Assembly: GCF_000148525.1 (NCBI RefSeq)
Contig: NZ_AEDU01000006.1
Location: 143,815-207,814 of the forward strand
DNA from: Streptococcus mitis SK564
GTDB lineage: Bacteria; Bacillota; Bacilli; Lactobacillales; Streptococcaceae
Direction: 5' to 3'
Length of the DNA: 64,000 nucleotides
Positions 26,824 to 35,715 of this stretch are shown here, piece after piece (the first letter of the stretch is position 1; each line of letters opens with the position of its first letter). Made by a program: the position numbers and the translations under genes. Below the pieces are notes generated by a model, which was not told the origin of the DNA, ran no database searches, and was given only the letters and a program-made list of their open reading frames with translations.

Positions 26824-28767
26824 GTGTCAAAAAAGGAAATCAATATTAACAATTATAATGATGATGCCATTCAGGTACTAGAAGGGTTGGATGCCGTCCG
26901 TAAACGTCCGGGGATGTATATCGGATCGACTGATGGGGCAGGTCTCCATCACCTCGTCTGGGAAATCGTCGACAATGCAGTCGATGAAGCCTTGTCTGGA
27001 TTTGGTGACCGTATTGATGTTACCATCAATAAAGACGGGAGTTTGACTGTCCAGGACCATGGTCGTGGGATGCCGACTGGAATGCACGCTATGGGGATTC
27101 CAACGGTTGAGGTTATCTTCACCATTCTTCACGCCGGAGGGAAATTCGGTCAAGGGGGCTACAAGACATCTGGTGGTCTCCACGGGGTTGGTTCTTCCGT
27201 TGTTAACGCTCTTTCAAGTTGGCTGGAGGTTGAAATCACCCGTGATGGGGCAATCTACAAGCAACGTTTTGAAAATGGTGGAAAACCTGTTACGACCTTG
27301 AAGAAAATTGGTACAGCACCCAAGTCTAAGACAGGTACCAAGGTTACTTTTATGCCTGATGCGACTATCTTTTCTACGACAGATTTCAAGTATAATACCA
27401 TCTCAGAGCGCCTTAATGAGTCAGCCTTTCTTTTAAAAAATGTGACCTTGTCTCTAACGGATAAACGCACAGATGAGTCTGTTGAGTTTCACTATGAAAA
27501 TGGGGTACAAGACTTTGTTTCTTATCTGAACGAAGACAAGGAGACCTTGACGCCAGTTCTCTACTTTGAGGGGGAAGATAATGGTTTCCAAGTAGAAGTT
27601 GCCCTCCAGTACAATGATGGATTTTCAGATAATATTTTGTCCTTTGTCAATAACGTTCGTACCAAGGACGGCGGAACGCATGAGACAGGACTCAAGTCTG
27701 CTATCACTAAGGTCATGAATGACTATGCGCGTAAGACGGGGCTTCTCAAGGAAAAAGATAAAAACCTTGAAGGTTCAGACTATCGTGAGGGACTAGCGGC
27801 CGTTCTTTCTATCTTGGTTCCTGAAGAACACCTCCAGTTTGAAGGACAGACCAAGGACAAACTAGGAAGTCCATTAGCTCGCCCAGTTGTGGATGGCATT
27901 GTGGCGGATAAGTTGACCTTCTTCCTTATGGAAAATGGGGAATTGGCTTCTAACCTCATCCGCAAGGCTATCAAGGCCCGTGACGCTCGTGAAGCGGCAC
28001 GTAAGGCGCGTGATGAGAGCCGAAATGGGAAGAAAAATAAAAAAGACAAGGGCTTGTTGTCTGGGAAATTAACCCCAGCCCAGTCTAAGAATCCAGCTAA
28101 GAATGAACTCTATCTAGTCGAGGGAGATTCTGCCGGTGGTTCTGCCAAACAAGGCCGTGACCGCAAGTTCCAGGCTATTCTACCTCTTCGTGGTAAGGTT
28201 ATCAATACAGCTAAGGCCAAGATGGCGGATATCCTCAAAAATGAAGAAATTAACACCATGATTTATACCATCGGTGCGGGTGTCGGAGCAGATTTCTCCC
28301 TTGAAGATGCCAACTATGACAAGATCATTATTATGACCGATGCGGATACAGACGGTGCCCACATTCAGACTTTACTCTTGACATTTTTCTACCGCTACAT
28401 GCGTCCGCTCGTTGAGGCAGGACATGTTTATATCGCTCTTCCGCCTCTTTACAAGATGTCCAAAGGTAAAGGCAAGAAAGAAGAAGTGGCCTATGCATGG
28501 ACAGATGGAGAGCTAGAAGAACTCCGCAAGCACTTCGGTAAAGGAGCGACCCTTCAACGCTACAAGGGACTTGGTGAGATGAATGCGGATCAACTCTGGG
28601 AAACAACTATGAACCCAGAAACGCGTACTCTCATACGTGTTACTATTGAAGATCTAGCTCGCGCCGAACGTCGTGTCAATGTTCTCATGGGAGATAAGGT
28701 CGAACCACGCCGTAAGTGGATTGAAGATAATGTCAGGTTTACGCTGGAAGAAGCGACAGTGTTTTAA
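26824..28767 (+). CDS. parE: DNA topoisomerase IV subunit B
   Basis: 647-residue ATPase subunit of topoisomerase IV, which decatenates daughter chromosomes. GHKL ATP-binding motifs (EIVDNAVDEAL near 44, GGLHGVGSSVVNALS near 117), TOPRIM motif EGDSAGGSA near 433, and DADTDGAHI. Start is GTG at 26824 with GGAGG upstream. In the quinolone-relevant region, codon 435 is Asp and codon 460 is Ile, both wild type relative to pneumococcus. The partner parC is 1.8 kb downstream. Confidence 0.96.
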   Translation: MSKKEININNYNDDAIQVLEGLDAVRKRPGMYIGSTDGAGLHHLVWEIVDNAVDEALSGFGDRIDVTINKDGSLTVQDHGRGMPTGMHAMGIPTVEVIFTILHAGGKFGQGGYKTSGGLHGVGSSVVNALSSWLEVEITRDGAIYKQRFENGGKPVTTLKKIGTAPKSKTGTKVTFMPDATIFSTTDFKYNTISERLNESAFLLKNVTLSLTDKRTDESVEFHYENGVQDFVSYLNEDKETLTPVLYFEGEDNGFQVEVALQYNDGFSDNILSFVNNVRTKDGGTHETGLKSAITKVMNDYARKTGLLKEKDKNLEGSDYREGLAAVLSILVPEEHLQFEGQTKDKLGSPLARPVVDGIVADKLTFFLMENGELASNLIRKAIKARDAREAARKARDESRNGKKNKKDKGLLSGKLTPAQSKNPAKNELYLVEGDSAGGSAKQGRDRKFQAILPLRGKVINTAKAKMADILKNEEINTMIYTIGAGVGADFSLEDANYDKIIIMTDADTDGAHIQTLLLTFFYRYMRPLVEAGHVYIALPPLYKMSKGKGKKEEVAYAWTDGELEELRKHFGKGATLQRYKGLGEMNADQLWETTMNPETRTLIRVTIEDLARAERRVNVLMGDKVEPRRKWIEDNVRFTLEEATVF

Positions 28768-28794
28768 GTCACTTTTTAATGAATGGGTATCAAC

Positions 28795-29622
28795 ATGAGA
28801 GCTGAAACAGAAATGCTAGATCTGATTTTACAGACTGCCAAAACTTTACAAGTCAAAGCTGTCGCTATGTCTGGTTCACGGACAAACCAAAATGCTCCAA
28901 AAGATGAATTTCAAGACTACGATGTGGTCTATGTCGTGGATGATTTTGATAATCTGATGAGTGACCTTTCTTGGTTGGACTATTTCGGAAAACGAATTAT
29001 AGAGCAAGAGGTTGTTCTTGACCATCGTCGTCTTTATCTCATGCTCTTTAAAGATGGCAACCGTATCGATTTGGCTATTTGCCCAAAAGAGCACATCAAA
29101 GAGTGGGTGGATAGTGAGGCCGGATTCACTGTTTTAGAAGATCCAGAACATTTATTTGAACCCTATTCTCAAAATCTAGAGCGTTACTGGACAAGCCCAG
29201 CTACTGAAACGAATTTTGTAAAATCCTGCAATGAATTTTGGTGGGTGTCAGCCTACGTGGCCAAAGGAATCTGTCGTAAGCAAGTCATCTACGCGACTGA
29301 CCATCTCTACGGCATTTGTCAACAAGAATTCTTGAAAATTTTGGCTTGGCAGGTTGCAAGTAATAGGGGAGTAGTTGACATAGGCAAGAATTATAAGTAT
29401 CTTTTTAACTATTTACCCACTGAGAAAGAAAAGGAATTCTCAAATCTGCTTGATTTTTCAAGTATAGAGAAACTCAGCCAGTCTTTATTGGCTACGATGC
29501 AACTTTTCCACCAAGAAGCTCACTCTCTTGCTCACAAGATGGGCTTTGACTACGATAAGGAAGTGGCTGAGAAGATGATTCAGTATGCTGAGGAAAGAGT
29601 GAAGAAGTTTGGGAATGACTAG
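28795..29622 (+). CDS. ANT(6)-like aminoglycoside nucleotidyltransferase homologue
   Basis: 275 residues of the streptomycin 6-adenylyltransferase family (AadE/ANT(6)), with the nucleotidyltransferase motif GSR at 27-29 and Asp41/Asp43 in QDYDVVYVV, and RIDLAICPKEH with the third carboxylate. It is chromosomal and has no mobile-element context; resistance activity is not implied. ATG at 28795 fits family starts; ATG at 28783 is an alternative and neither has a strong ribosome-binding site. Forms a probable unit with the RelA/SpoT-fold gene 29 bp downstream. Confidence 0.8.
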   Translation: MRAETEMLDLILQTAKTLQVKAVAMSGSRTNQNAPKDEFQDYDVVYVVDDFDNLMSDLSWLDYFGKRIIEQEVVLDHRRLYLMLFKDGNRIDLAICPKEHIKEWVDSEAGFTVLEDPEHLFEPYSQNLERYWTSPATETNFVKSCNEFWWVSAYVAKGICRKQVIYATDHLYGICQQEFLKILAWQVASNRGVVDIGKNYKYLFNYLPTEKEKEFSNLLDFSSIEKLSQSLLATMQLFHQEAHSLAHKMGFDYDKEVAEKMIQYAEERVKKFGND

Positions 29623-29651
29623 AAAAATGAAAAAGCGAGAGGAGAAGACTC

Positions 29652-30212
29652 ATGATTGAAAAAGTGGAACGCCTCATTACAGAGATTAATCGTATTCATC
29701 GAGAATATTCTAAAGATTATTTTGAAACAGGTAAGGTGGAGAAAATCAATCTCAAGCATACCTTTTCTAAAGTTCCGACGAAAGCGATTTTGGCCTACCG
29801 TCTGAACTTACATGAGTCAATTAATGACTATCTGATGAAAGCAGATGTCCAAGATATTGCCTATGTTTATCGTGTCAAAACTTCTGAGTCTATTTTAGAT
29901 AAAATTACACGTTTTTCTGAGCGTCAAGAGGGTTATCCTGTGAATTCCATTCTTAATGATATTTTTGGTGCTCGTATGATTTTAAGTTCCAAAGAGATAG
30001 CTCAAGTCATGGAGAAATTAGATGATTGGCAAGAGAATTACGGACTAAAAAACTGGTATTTACGTGATAAAGATGGCTATGTCGGTATTCATATCTATTT
30101 TAAAAATAAAAGTAATTTTTACTACCCATGGGAACTCCAACTTTGGGATAAGAAAGATGTAGATAGCAATATCGCCAGCCATATCAAGTATAAACGAGGA
30201 TTTGTGGAGTAG
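29652..30212 (+). CDS. RelA/SpoT-fold nucleotidyltransferase-like protein
   Basis: 186 residues matching the synthetase fold of (p)ppGpp synthetases: R74-V-K76..S80..K84..R87 (ATP-contact pattern), DIFGAR with Asp103, and ELQLW with Glu161. The usual G-Y-R substrate loop reads G-Y-V (142-144), so the guanosine-binding arginine is changed. No hydrolase, TGS or tetramerisation region. It could be a divergent small alarmone synthetase, a toxin-like nucleotidyltransferase, or inactive. AGAGGAG precedes the ATG. Lies between the ANT(6)-like gene and parC. Confidence 0.7.
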   Translation: MIEKVERLITEINRIHREYSKDYFETGKVEKINLKHTFSKVPTKAILAYRLNLHESINDYLMKADVQDIAYVYRVKTSESILDKITRFSERQEGYPVNSILNDIFGARMILSSKEIAQVMEKLDDWQENYGLKNWYLRDKDGYVGIHIYFKNKSNFYYPWELQLWDKKDVDSNIASHIKYKRGFVE

Positions 30213-30588
30213 ACATTTTAAGTGGAAATGACGATACAGGAATTGGATGAAACTCACTTACTTTATATTTTTTTCTTATTCCATAATAGTTACTTTCCAT
30301 TCTTCGAAAGAAGTGGAATACGACCTAAATGCTGTGTGAAATTCCTTATTAACTGAAGCAACAAATTTTAAACACTTTAAACTACAGAAAGGATAGTTTG
30401 GTTACTTATCGTAACTGAACACGGGACTAATCCTTTCTACATCTTTTTATCATTACACACACTCTACATTCTTTGAAAGGAGTTGAACACGCCCTAAATG
30501 CTGGGTGAAAAAGATAAATTCTCTTGTGAGCATCGCTCACTGTAAGAATTTCCTATTTTCACTTTGCATTTTACGGGCTTAGTATCCT
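30213..30588. other. 376-bp region before parC
   Basis: No protein gene. It is filled mostly by the repeated leader modules described below. No clear terminator for the preceding gene and no clear promoter pair were found. Confidence 0.6.
30296..30566 (+). ncRNA. Repeated structured leader of parC (same family as at deoD)
   Basis: Three modules. Module 1 (about 30296-30340): TTCTTCGAAAGAA hairpin, then GAATACGACCTAAATGCTG and TGTGAAA. Module 2 (about 30386-30433): hairpin GTTACTTATCGTAAC, then GAACACGGGACTAATCC. Module 3 (about 30464-30566): TTCTTTGAAAGGA, GAACACGCCCTAAATGCTG, GGTGAAAAAGATAAA, then a long stem AAATTCT..AGAATTT (30513-30551 region) enclosing TGAGC..GCTCA, then CCTATTTTCACTTTGC. 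Module 3 and deoD module B share GAA(C/T)ACG, CTG(T/G)GT(G/A)AAAAAGATAAA and the stem plus CCTATTTT ending. Confidence 0.55.
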
Positions 30589-33069
30589 ATGTCTAACATT
30601 CAAAACATGTCCCTTGAGGACATCATGGGAGAGCGCTTTGGTCGCTACTCCAAATACATTATTCAAGACCGGGCCTTGCCAGATATTCGTGATGGCTTGA
30701 AGCCGGTTCAGCGTCGTATTCTTTATTCTATGAATAAGGATGGCAATACCTTTGACAAGAGCTACCGTAAGTCGGCCAAGTCTGTTGGGAACATCATGGG
30801 GAATTTCCACCCACACGGGGATTTTTCTATCTATGATGCTATGGTTCGTATGTCACAGGACTGGAAAAACCGTGAGATTTTGGTCGAAATGCACGGTAAC
30901 AACGGCTCAATGGACGGAGATCCACCTGCGGCTATGCGTTATACCGAGGCGCGTTTGTCTGAGATTGCAGGCTATCTTCTTCAGGATATCGAGAAAAAGA
31001 CAGTTCCTTTTGCTTGGAACTTTGACGATACCGAGAAAGAACCGACAGTCTTACCAGCAGCCTTTCCAAACCTCTTGGTTAATGGTTCTACTGGTATTTC
31101 GGCTGGTTATGCCACAGATATTCCACCTCATAATTTAGCTGAGGTTATTGATGCGACGGTTTATATGATTGATCATCCAACTGCCAAGGTGGATAAACTC
31201 ATGGAATTCTTGCCTGGACCAGACTTCCCGACAGGAGGGATTATCCAGGGGCGTGATGAAATTAAGAAAGCCTACGAAACTGGAAAAGGGCGCGTGGTTG
31301 TTCGTTCCAAGACTGAGATTGAAAAGCTAAAAGGTGGTAAGGAACAAATCGTCATTACTGAGATTCCTTATGAAATCAACAAGGCCAATCTAGTCAAAAA
31401 GATTGATGATGTTCGTGTCAATAATAAGGTGGCTGGAATTGCTGAGGTTCGTGATGAGTCTGACCGTGACGGTCTTCGAATCGCTATTGAGCTTAAAAAA
31501 GACGCTAATACGGAGCTTGTTCTCAATTATCTATTTAAGTACACAGACCTGCAAATCAACTACAATTTTAACATGGTGGCGATTGACAATTTCACGCCTC
31601 GTCAGGTTGGGATTGTTCCAATCCTGTCTAGCTATATCGCCCACCGTCGCGAAGTGATTTTGGCGCGTTCCCGCTTTGACAAGGAAAAGGCAGAGAAACG
31701 TCTCCATATCGTAGAAGGTTTGATTCGAGTGATTTCGATTTTGGATGAAGTCATTGCTCTTATCCGTGCTTCTGAGAATAAGGCGGACGCCAAGGAAAAC
31801 CTCAAAGTTAGCTATGATTTTACAGAGGAGCAGGCTGAGGCTATCGTAACCTTGCAACTGTACCGTTTGACCAATACCGATGTGGTTGTCTTGCAAGAAG
31901 AAGAAGCAGAACTACGTGAGAAGATTGCTATGCTGGCGGCTATTATCGGGGATGAACGGACCATGTACAATCTTATGAAGAAAGAGCTTCGTGAGGTCAA
32001 GAAGAAATTTGCAACTCCGCGTTTGAGTTCTTTAGAAGATACTGCGAAAGCAATCGAGATTGATACAGCTAGTCTGATCGCTGAGGAAGATACCTACGTC
32101 AGCGTGACCAAGGCAGGTTACATCAAGCGTACCAGCCCACGTTCCTTCGCAGCTTCCACTCTGGAAGAAATTGGCAAACGTGATGACGACCGTTTGATTT
32201 TTGTTCAATCTGCCAAGACAACCCAGCACCTCTTGATGTTCACAAGTCTTGGAAATGTCATCTACAGACCAATCCATGAATTAGCAGATATTCGTTGGAA
32301 GGACATCGGAGAGCATCTGAGCCAGACCATTACAAATTTTGAAACTAACGAAGAAGTCATTTATGTGGAAGTAGTGGATCAGTTTGATGATGCGACAACC
32401 TACTTTGCAGCGACTCGTCTCGGTCAAATCAAGCGTGTAGAACGCAAAGAATTCACTCCATGGCGGACCTACAAGTCTAAGTCTGTCAAGTATGCTAAGC
32501 TCAAAGACGAGACAGACCAGATTGTAGCAGTGGCTCCGATTAAACTAGATGATGTTCTCTTGATTAGCCAAAATGGTTATGCCCTACGTTTCAATATCGA
32601 AGAGGTTCCGGTTGTCGGTGCTAAGGCAGCAGGTGTCAAAGCTATGAACTTGAAAGAAGATGATGTCCTCCAATCCGCCTTTATCTGCAATACGTCTTCT
32701 TTCTATCTTTTGACACAACGTGGAAGCTTGAAACGTGTTTCAACAGAGGAAATTCCAGCAACCAGCCGTGCTAAACGAGGACTACAAGTCTTGCGTGAGT
32801 TGAAAAATAAACCGCATCGTGTCTTCTTAGCAGGAGCAGTTGCAGAACAAGGCTTCGTTGGTGACCTCTTTAGTACAGAAGTGGAAGAGAACTACCAAAC
32901 TCTGCTTGTTCAATCCAACAAAGGAACAATCTATGAAAGCCGATTGCAAGACTTGAACTTGTCAGAACGCACTAGCAATGGAAGCTTCATTTCTGACACG
33001 ATTTCAGATGAAGAAGTTTTTGACGCTTATCTTCAGGAAGTTTATACAGAATTCGAATCCAAAAAATGA
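30589..33069 (+). CDS. parC: DNA topoisomerase IV subunit A, with S79F
   Basis: 826-residue DNA breakage-reunion subunit of topoisomerase IV; active-site Tyr lies in AMRYTEARLS near residue 118. The quinolone-resistance-determining region reads HPHGDFSIYDAM: codon 79 is TTT (Phe) where susceptible streptococci have Ser, while codon 83 is Asp. Gly52 and Asp91 differ from my memory of pneumococcus (Ser52, Asn91) and are typical viridans variants. C-terminal beta-pinwheel repeats follow residue 500. The ATG has no Shine-Dalgarno match; a structured repeated leader precedes it. Confidence 0.96.
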   Translation: MSNIQNMSLEDIMGERFGRYSKYIIQDRALPDIRDGLKPVQRRILYSMNKDGNTFDKSYRKSAKSVGNIMGNFHPHGDFSIYDAMVRMSQDWKNREILVEMHGNNGSMDGDPPAAMRYTEARLSEIAGYLLQDIEKKTVPFAWNFDDTEKEPTVLPAAFPNLLVNGSTGISAGYATDIPPHNLAEVIDATVYMIDHPTAKVDKLMEFLPGPDFPTGGIIQGRDEIKKAYETGKGRVVVRSKTEIEKLKGGKEQIVITEIPYEINKANLVKKIDDVRVNNKVAGIAEVRDESDRDGLRIAIELKKDANTELVLNYLFKYTDLQINYNFNMVAIDNFTPRQVGIVPILSSYIAHRREVILARSRFDKEKAEKRLHIVEGLIRVISILDEVIALIRASENKADAKENLKVSYDFTEEQAEAIVTLQLYRLTNTDVVVLQEEEAELREKIAMLAAIIGDERTMYNLMKKELREVKKKFATPRLSSLEDTAKAIEIDTASLIAEEDTYVSVTKAGYIKRTSPRSFAASTLEEIGKRDDDRLIFVQSAKTTQHLLMFTSLGNVIYRPIHELADIRWKDIGEHLSQTITNFETNEEVIYVEVVDQFDDATTYFAATRLGQIKRVERKEFTPWRTYKSKSVKYAKLKDETDQIVAVAPIKLDDVLLISQNGYALRFNIEEVPVVGAKAAGVKAMNLKEDDVLQSAFICNTSSFYLLTQRGSLKRVSTEEIPATSRAKRGLQVLRELKNKPHRVFLAGAVAEQGFVGDLFSTEVEENYQTLLVQSNKGTIYESRLQDLNLSERTSNGSFISDTISDEEVFDAYLQEVYTEFESKK

Positions 33070-33145
33070 TGGAAAACAATGAAAAGGTTTTCGTCGAGAA
33101 ATTTGTTAAGCTATAGAATCAAGAGTTGAATTTGACTATATATAC

Positions 33146-33207
33146 AAAAACGAACAGTGCTGATTCCCAACTGATAGGGACTTAGGACTGGTCGTTTTCT
33201 TATTTTT
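33146..33207 (+). terminator. Terminator after parC
   Basis: AAAAACGAACAGT pairs imperfectly with ACTGGTCGTTTT, followed by a T-rich stretch. Confidence 0.65.
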
Positions 33208-33306
33208 AGTGGTATAGACCACTTGATATTTGAATATAGAAATGTTAATATATGTTCAGTTATTCAAGCTAGGTTAATAAAAAATAATAATTTTTTAAGA
33301 AAACGA

Positions 33307-33335
33307 TTGCGCTTATGTTATTTTTATGTTATACT
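33307..33335 (+). promoter_or_regulatory. lly promoter
   Basis: TTGCGC (33307-33312), 17-bp spacer, TATACT (33330-33335) with extended TG at 33327-33328. Confidence 0.7.
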
Positions 33336-33396
33336 TTTATTGTTTCAAGAAAGCGCGTTCAAGAAATAGTTTGTTCAAATATAAAAGGAGTTTTGT

Positions 33397-35427
33397 ATGC
33401 CTCAAAACAAACAAGAAAAAGGATTTCGTTATTCTATTCGTAAACGTAGTGTTGGAGTATGTGCTGTTGCTATTGCAACATTTTTGCTAGCTTCTGGGCT
33501 CATTTTTCAAACGAATGCAGTAAAAGCAACAGAGCCAAGTGTTACTACAATTGCTGGTGAAAATATTGCTGCTCATAAATCTGCAAGTCAGAGTTCGACT
33601 GCTTATGGAGGAGACGCTGCTAGAGCGGTTGATGGTAATCGCGATAATGACTACGGACATCACTCGGTTACCCATACAGATTTTCAAGATCATTCTTGGT
33701 GGAAAGTTGATTTAGAGAAAGAAGAATCAGTAGGAACTGTTCGTATTTACAATCGTGGAGATGGGAATGTAGCAAATCGTTTATCTAATTTTGATGTTAT
33801 TTTGTTGGATAAAGATGGAAATGAGGTAACTCGTCAACACATCGATAGCTTAAACAATCAACCAACAATTGACGTTCAATTCACTGGAGTTAATGCACGA
33901 TATGTTAAAGTGGAGCTAAATAATTCAAAAACACCACTTAGTTTAGCAGAGGTAGAAGTATATCGTTCTGCAAAAGAAAAAGCAGCGACTAATACTAAAT
34001 CTGAAAGCAAAGCAAAAACAGACTTTACTGCAGAACTAAATAACTATTTATTTGGTTTAAATTATGATAAATTAAATATTTTAACTAGAAAAGGCGAAGC
34101 ATTAGAAAATTACACTAATACAAGCACAAAACAACAAGGAAATGAGTTTGTGGTTGTGGAAAAAGTGAAGAAAAACCTTTCTAATGGTTCTGCTGATGTT
34201 GCCTTAAATGGTAACGGAGATATCTTCTTAGGTGCTTTATTTAAAGCAAATCAAGATCTCCTAGAAAATAAACCACAACAAATTAGCTTAGATCGTAGCA
34301 AAGGAAGAATTAGTGTTGATTTACCAGGAATGGTGGGCGGAGATAGCTATGTAGATGCTAATCCAACTGCAAGTGGTACGCAGGAAGGTGTGAATACCTT
34401 GTTAAACCGTTGGTATGAAAAATATGCTGCGAAAAATCCTGCTCCAGCACGTATGCAGTACGCTTCCACTTCTGCTTATAGCATGAATCAATTGAAAGCA
34501 AAATTCGGAAGTGATTTTGAAAAAGTCGGTGTTAATTTGAAAATTGACTTTGAGGCTGTGAACAAGGGTGAAAAACAAGTTGAAGTTGTTGATTTTAAAC
34601 AAATTTACTATACTGCTAACTTTGATGCTCCAAAAAATCCATCAGATGTATTTGCTCCAGGAGTAACGGTTGATCAATTGAAAGCACGTGGAATTGATGA
34701 AAAAACACCTCCTGTATATGTATCAAGCGTGTCATACGGACGTCAAATGTATGTTAAGTTTGAAACAACAAGCAAGAGTACCGAGTTGAAAGCAGCAATC
34801 AATGCTGTAATCAAAGGTGTGCCTATTAAACCAGAATCTGAATGGGCACGTGTCTTGAAGAATACAACTGTAACAGTTTCAATCGTAGGTGGAAATGCTG
34901 ATGGTGCTGCACATGTTGTGACAGGTAATGTAGAAGATTTGAAAAAGTTGATTCAAGAAGGAGCTACATTTAGTACACAAAATCCTGCTGTTCCAATTTC
35001 TTATAAGACTGCATTCTTGAAAGATAATCAAGTAGCCACAATTCAAAGCAATACAGACTACATTGAAACTAAAGTGACTTCATACAAAAATGGTTATCTT
35101 AATTTACAACATAAGGGAGCTTATATTGCTCGTTACTATGTTTATTGGGATGAAGTAACTTATGATAAGGATGGAATTGAAAGTATTCGCTCACGTCAAT
35201 GGGAAGATAATGGTAAGAACAGAACAGCTGGCTTCCAAACTGAACTTCAATTTAAAGGAAATGTACGTAATATACGCGTAAAAATTCAAGAAAAAACAGG
35301 TCTTGTTTGGGAACCATGGCGTACAGTTTACAATCGCACAGACCTTCCTCTTGTTCAAAAACGTACCATTGTTAACTCAGGTACAACACTAAGACCAAAA
35401 TACGATGAAAAAGTTGAAAATAACTAA
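33397..35427 (+). CDS. lly: Lectinolysin, cholesterol-dependent cytolysin with F-type lectin domain
   Basis: 676-residue secreted pore-forming toxin. Residues 1-45: YSIRK-type signal peptide (YSIRKRSVGVCAVAIATF). 55-190: F-type lectin domain with His, 26 residues, then Arg-Gly-Asp, the fucose-site pattern. From about 206: complete CDC domains 1-3 (LNNYLFGLNYDKLNILTR onward, transmembrane regions present). About 565-676: domain 4 with undecapeptide EKTGLVWEPWR at 632-642, lacking the Cys of pneumolysin (EKTG not ECTG), and the Thr664-Leu665 cholesterol motif. Known from S. mitis and S. pseudopneumoniae, where the lectin domain binds Lewis-type fucosylated glycans. AAAGGAG precedes the ATG. No LPXTG anchor. 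Confidence 0.95.
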   Translation: MPQNKQEKGFRYSIRKRSVGVCAVAIATFLLASGLIFQTNAVKATEPSVTTIAGENIAAHKSASQSSTAYGGDAARAVDGNRDNDYGHHSVTHTDFQDHSWWKVDLEKEESVGTVRIYNRGDGNVANRLSNFDVILLDKDGNEVTRQHIDSLNNQPTIDVQFTGVNARYVKVELNNSKTPLSLAEVEVYRSAKEKAATNTKSESKAKTDFTAELNNYLFGLNYDKLNILTRKGEALENYTNTSTKQQGNEFVVVEKVKKNLSNGSADVALNGNGDIFLGALFKANQDLLENKPQQISLDRSKGRISVDLPGMVGGDSYVDANPTASGTQEGVNTLLNRWYEKYAAKNPAPARMQYASTSAYSMNQLKAKFGSDFEKVGVNLKIDFEAVNKGEKQVEVVDFKQIYYTANFDAPKNPSDVFAPGVTVDQLKARGIDEKTPPVYVSSVSYGRQMYVKFETTSKSTELKAAINAVIKGVPIKPESEWARVLKNTTVTVSIVGGNADGAAHVVTGNVEDLKKLIQEGATFSTQNPAVPISYKTAFLKDNQVATIQSNTDYIETKVTSYKNGYLNLQHKGAYIARYYVYWDEVTYDKDGIESIRSRQWEDNGKNRTAGFQTELQFKGNVRNIRVKIQEKTGLVWEPWRTVYNRTDLPLVQKRTIVNSGTTLRPKYDEKVENN

Positions 35428-35441
35428 TTTTTCACTTGTAA

Positions 35442-35475
35442 AAGGAATCAGTTCTAAGAGCTGGTTCTTTTTATT
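35442..35475 (+). terminator. lly terminator
   Basis: GGAATCAG pairs with CTGGTTCT (two wobbles) and is followed by TTTTTATTT. Confidence 0.65.
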
Positions 35476-35666
35476 TCTAATACTTCTCCGAAATCAAAAA
35501 TCAACAAAGATAGTCAATTATTTGTTATAAATCCATTGATTAGCATTCCAGTTTATCCTATCTACTTTTTGACTTTTGTATTTTTCCCTAAAAATGGAGT
35601 TTTGGACGAGCCTTTTGAAGAAAAATTTTTAATGGGGTAAAAATTGTTAAATTTGAGCATAATATC

Positions 35667-35695
35667 TTGTAAAAAATTCTAAAATCCTTTAAAAT
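35667..35695 (+). promoter_or_regulatory. cppA promoter
   Basis: TTGTAA (35667-35672), 17-bp spacer, TAAAAT (35690-35695), about 20 bp before the start. Confidence 0.65.
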
Positions 35696-35715
35696 AAAAA
35701 GTGACGGAGGAATTT

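Larger units (their letters stand above)
33070..33396. other. 327-bp region between parC and lly
   Basis: Contains the parC terminator and the lly promoter (separate entries). The 33208-33300 part is very AT-rich with no feature I can name. Two copies of TTCAAGAAA (33344-33352 and 33358-33366) lie in the lly leader. Confidence 0.6.

Noticed and set aside
28795..29622. Acquired aminoglycoside-resistance gene
   Set aside because: The ANT(6)-like protein is encoded among housekeeping genes with no mobile context or resistance partners, so it is called a homologue only.
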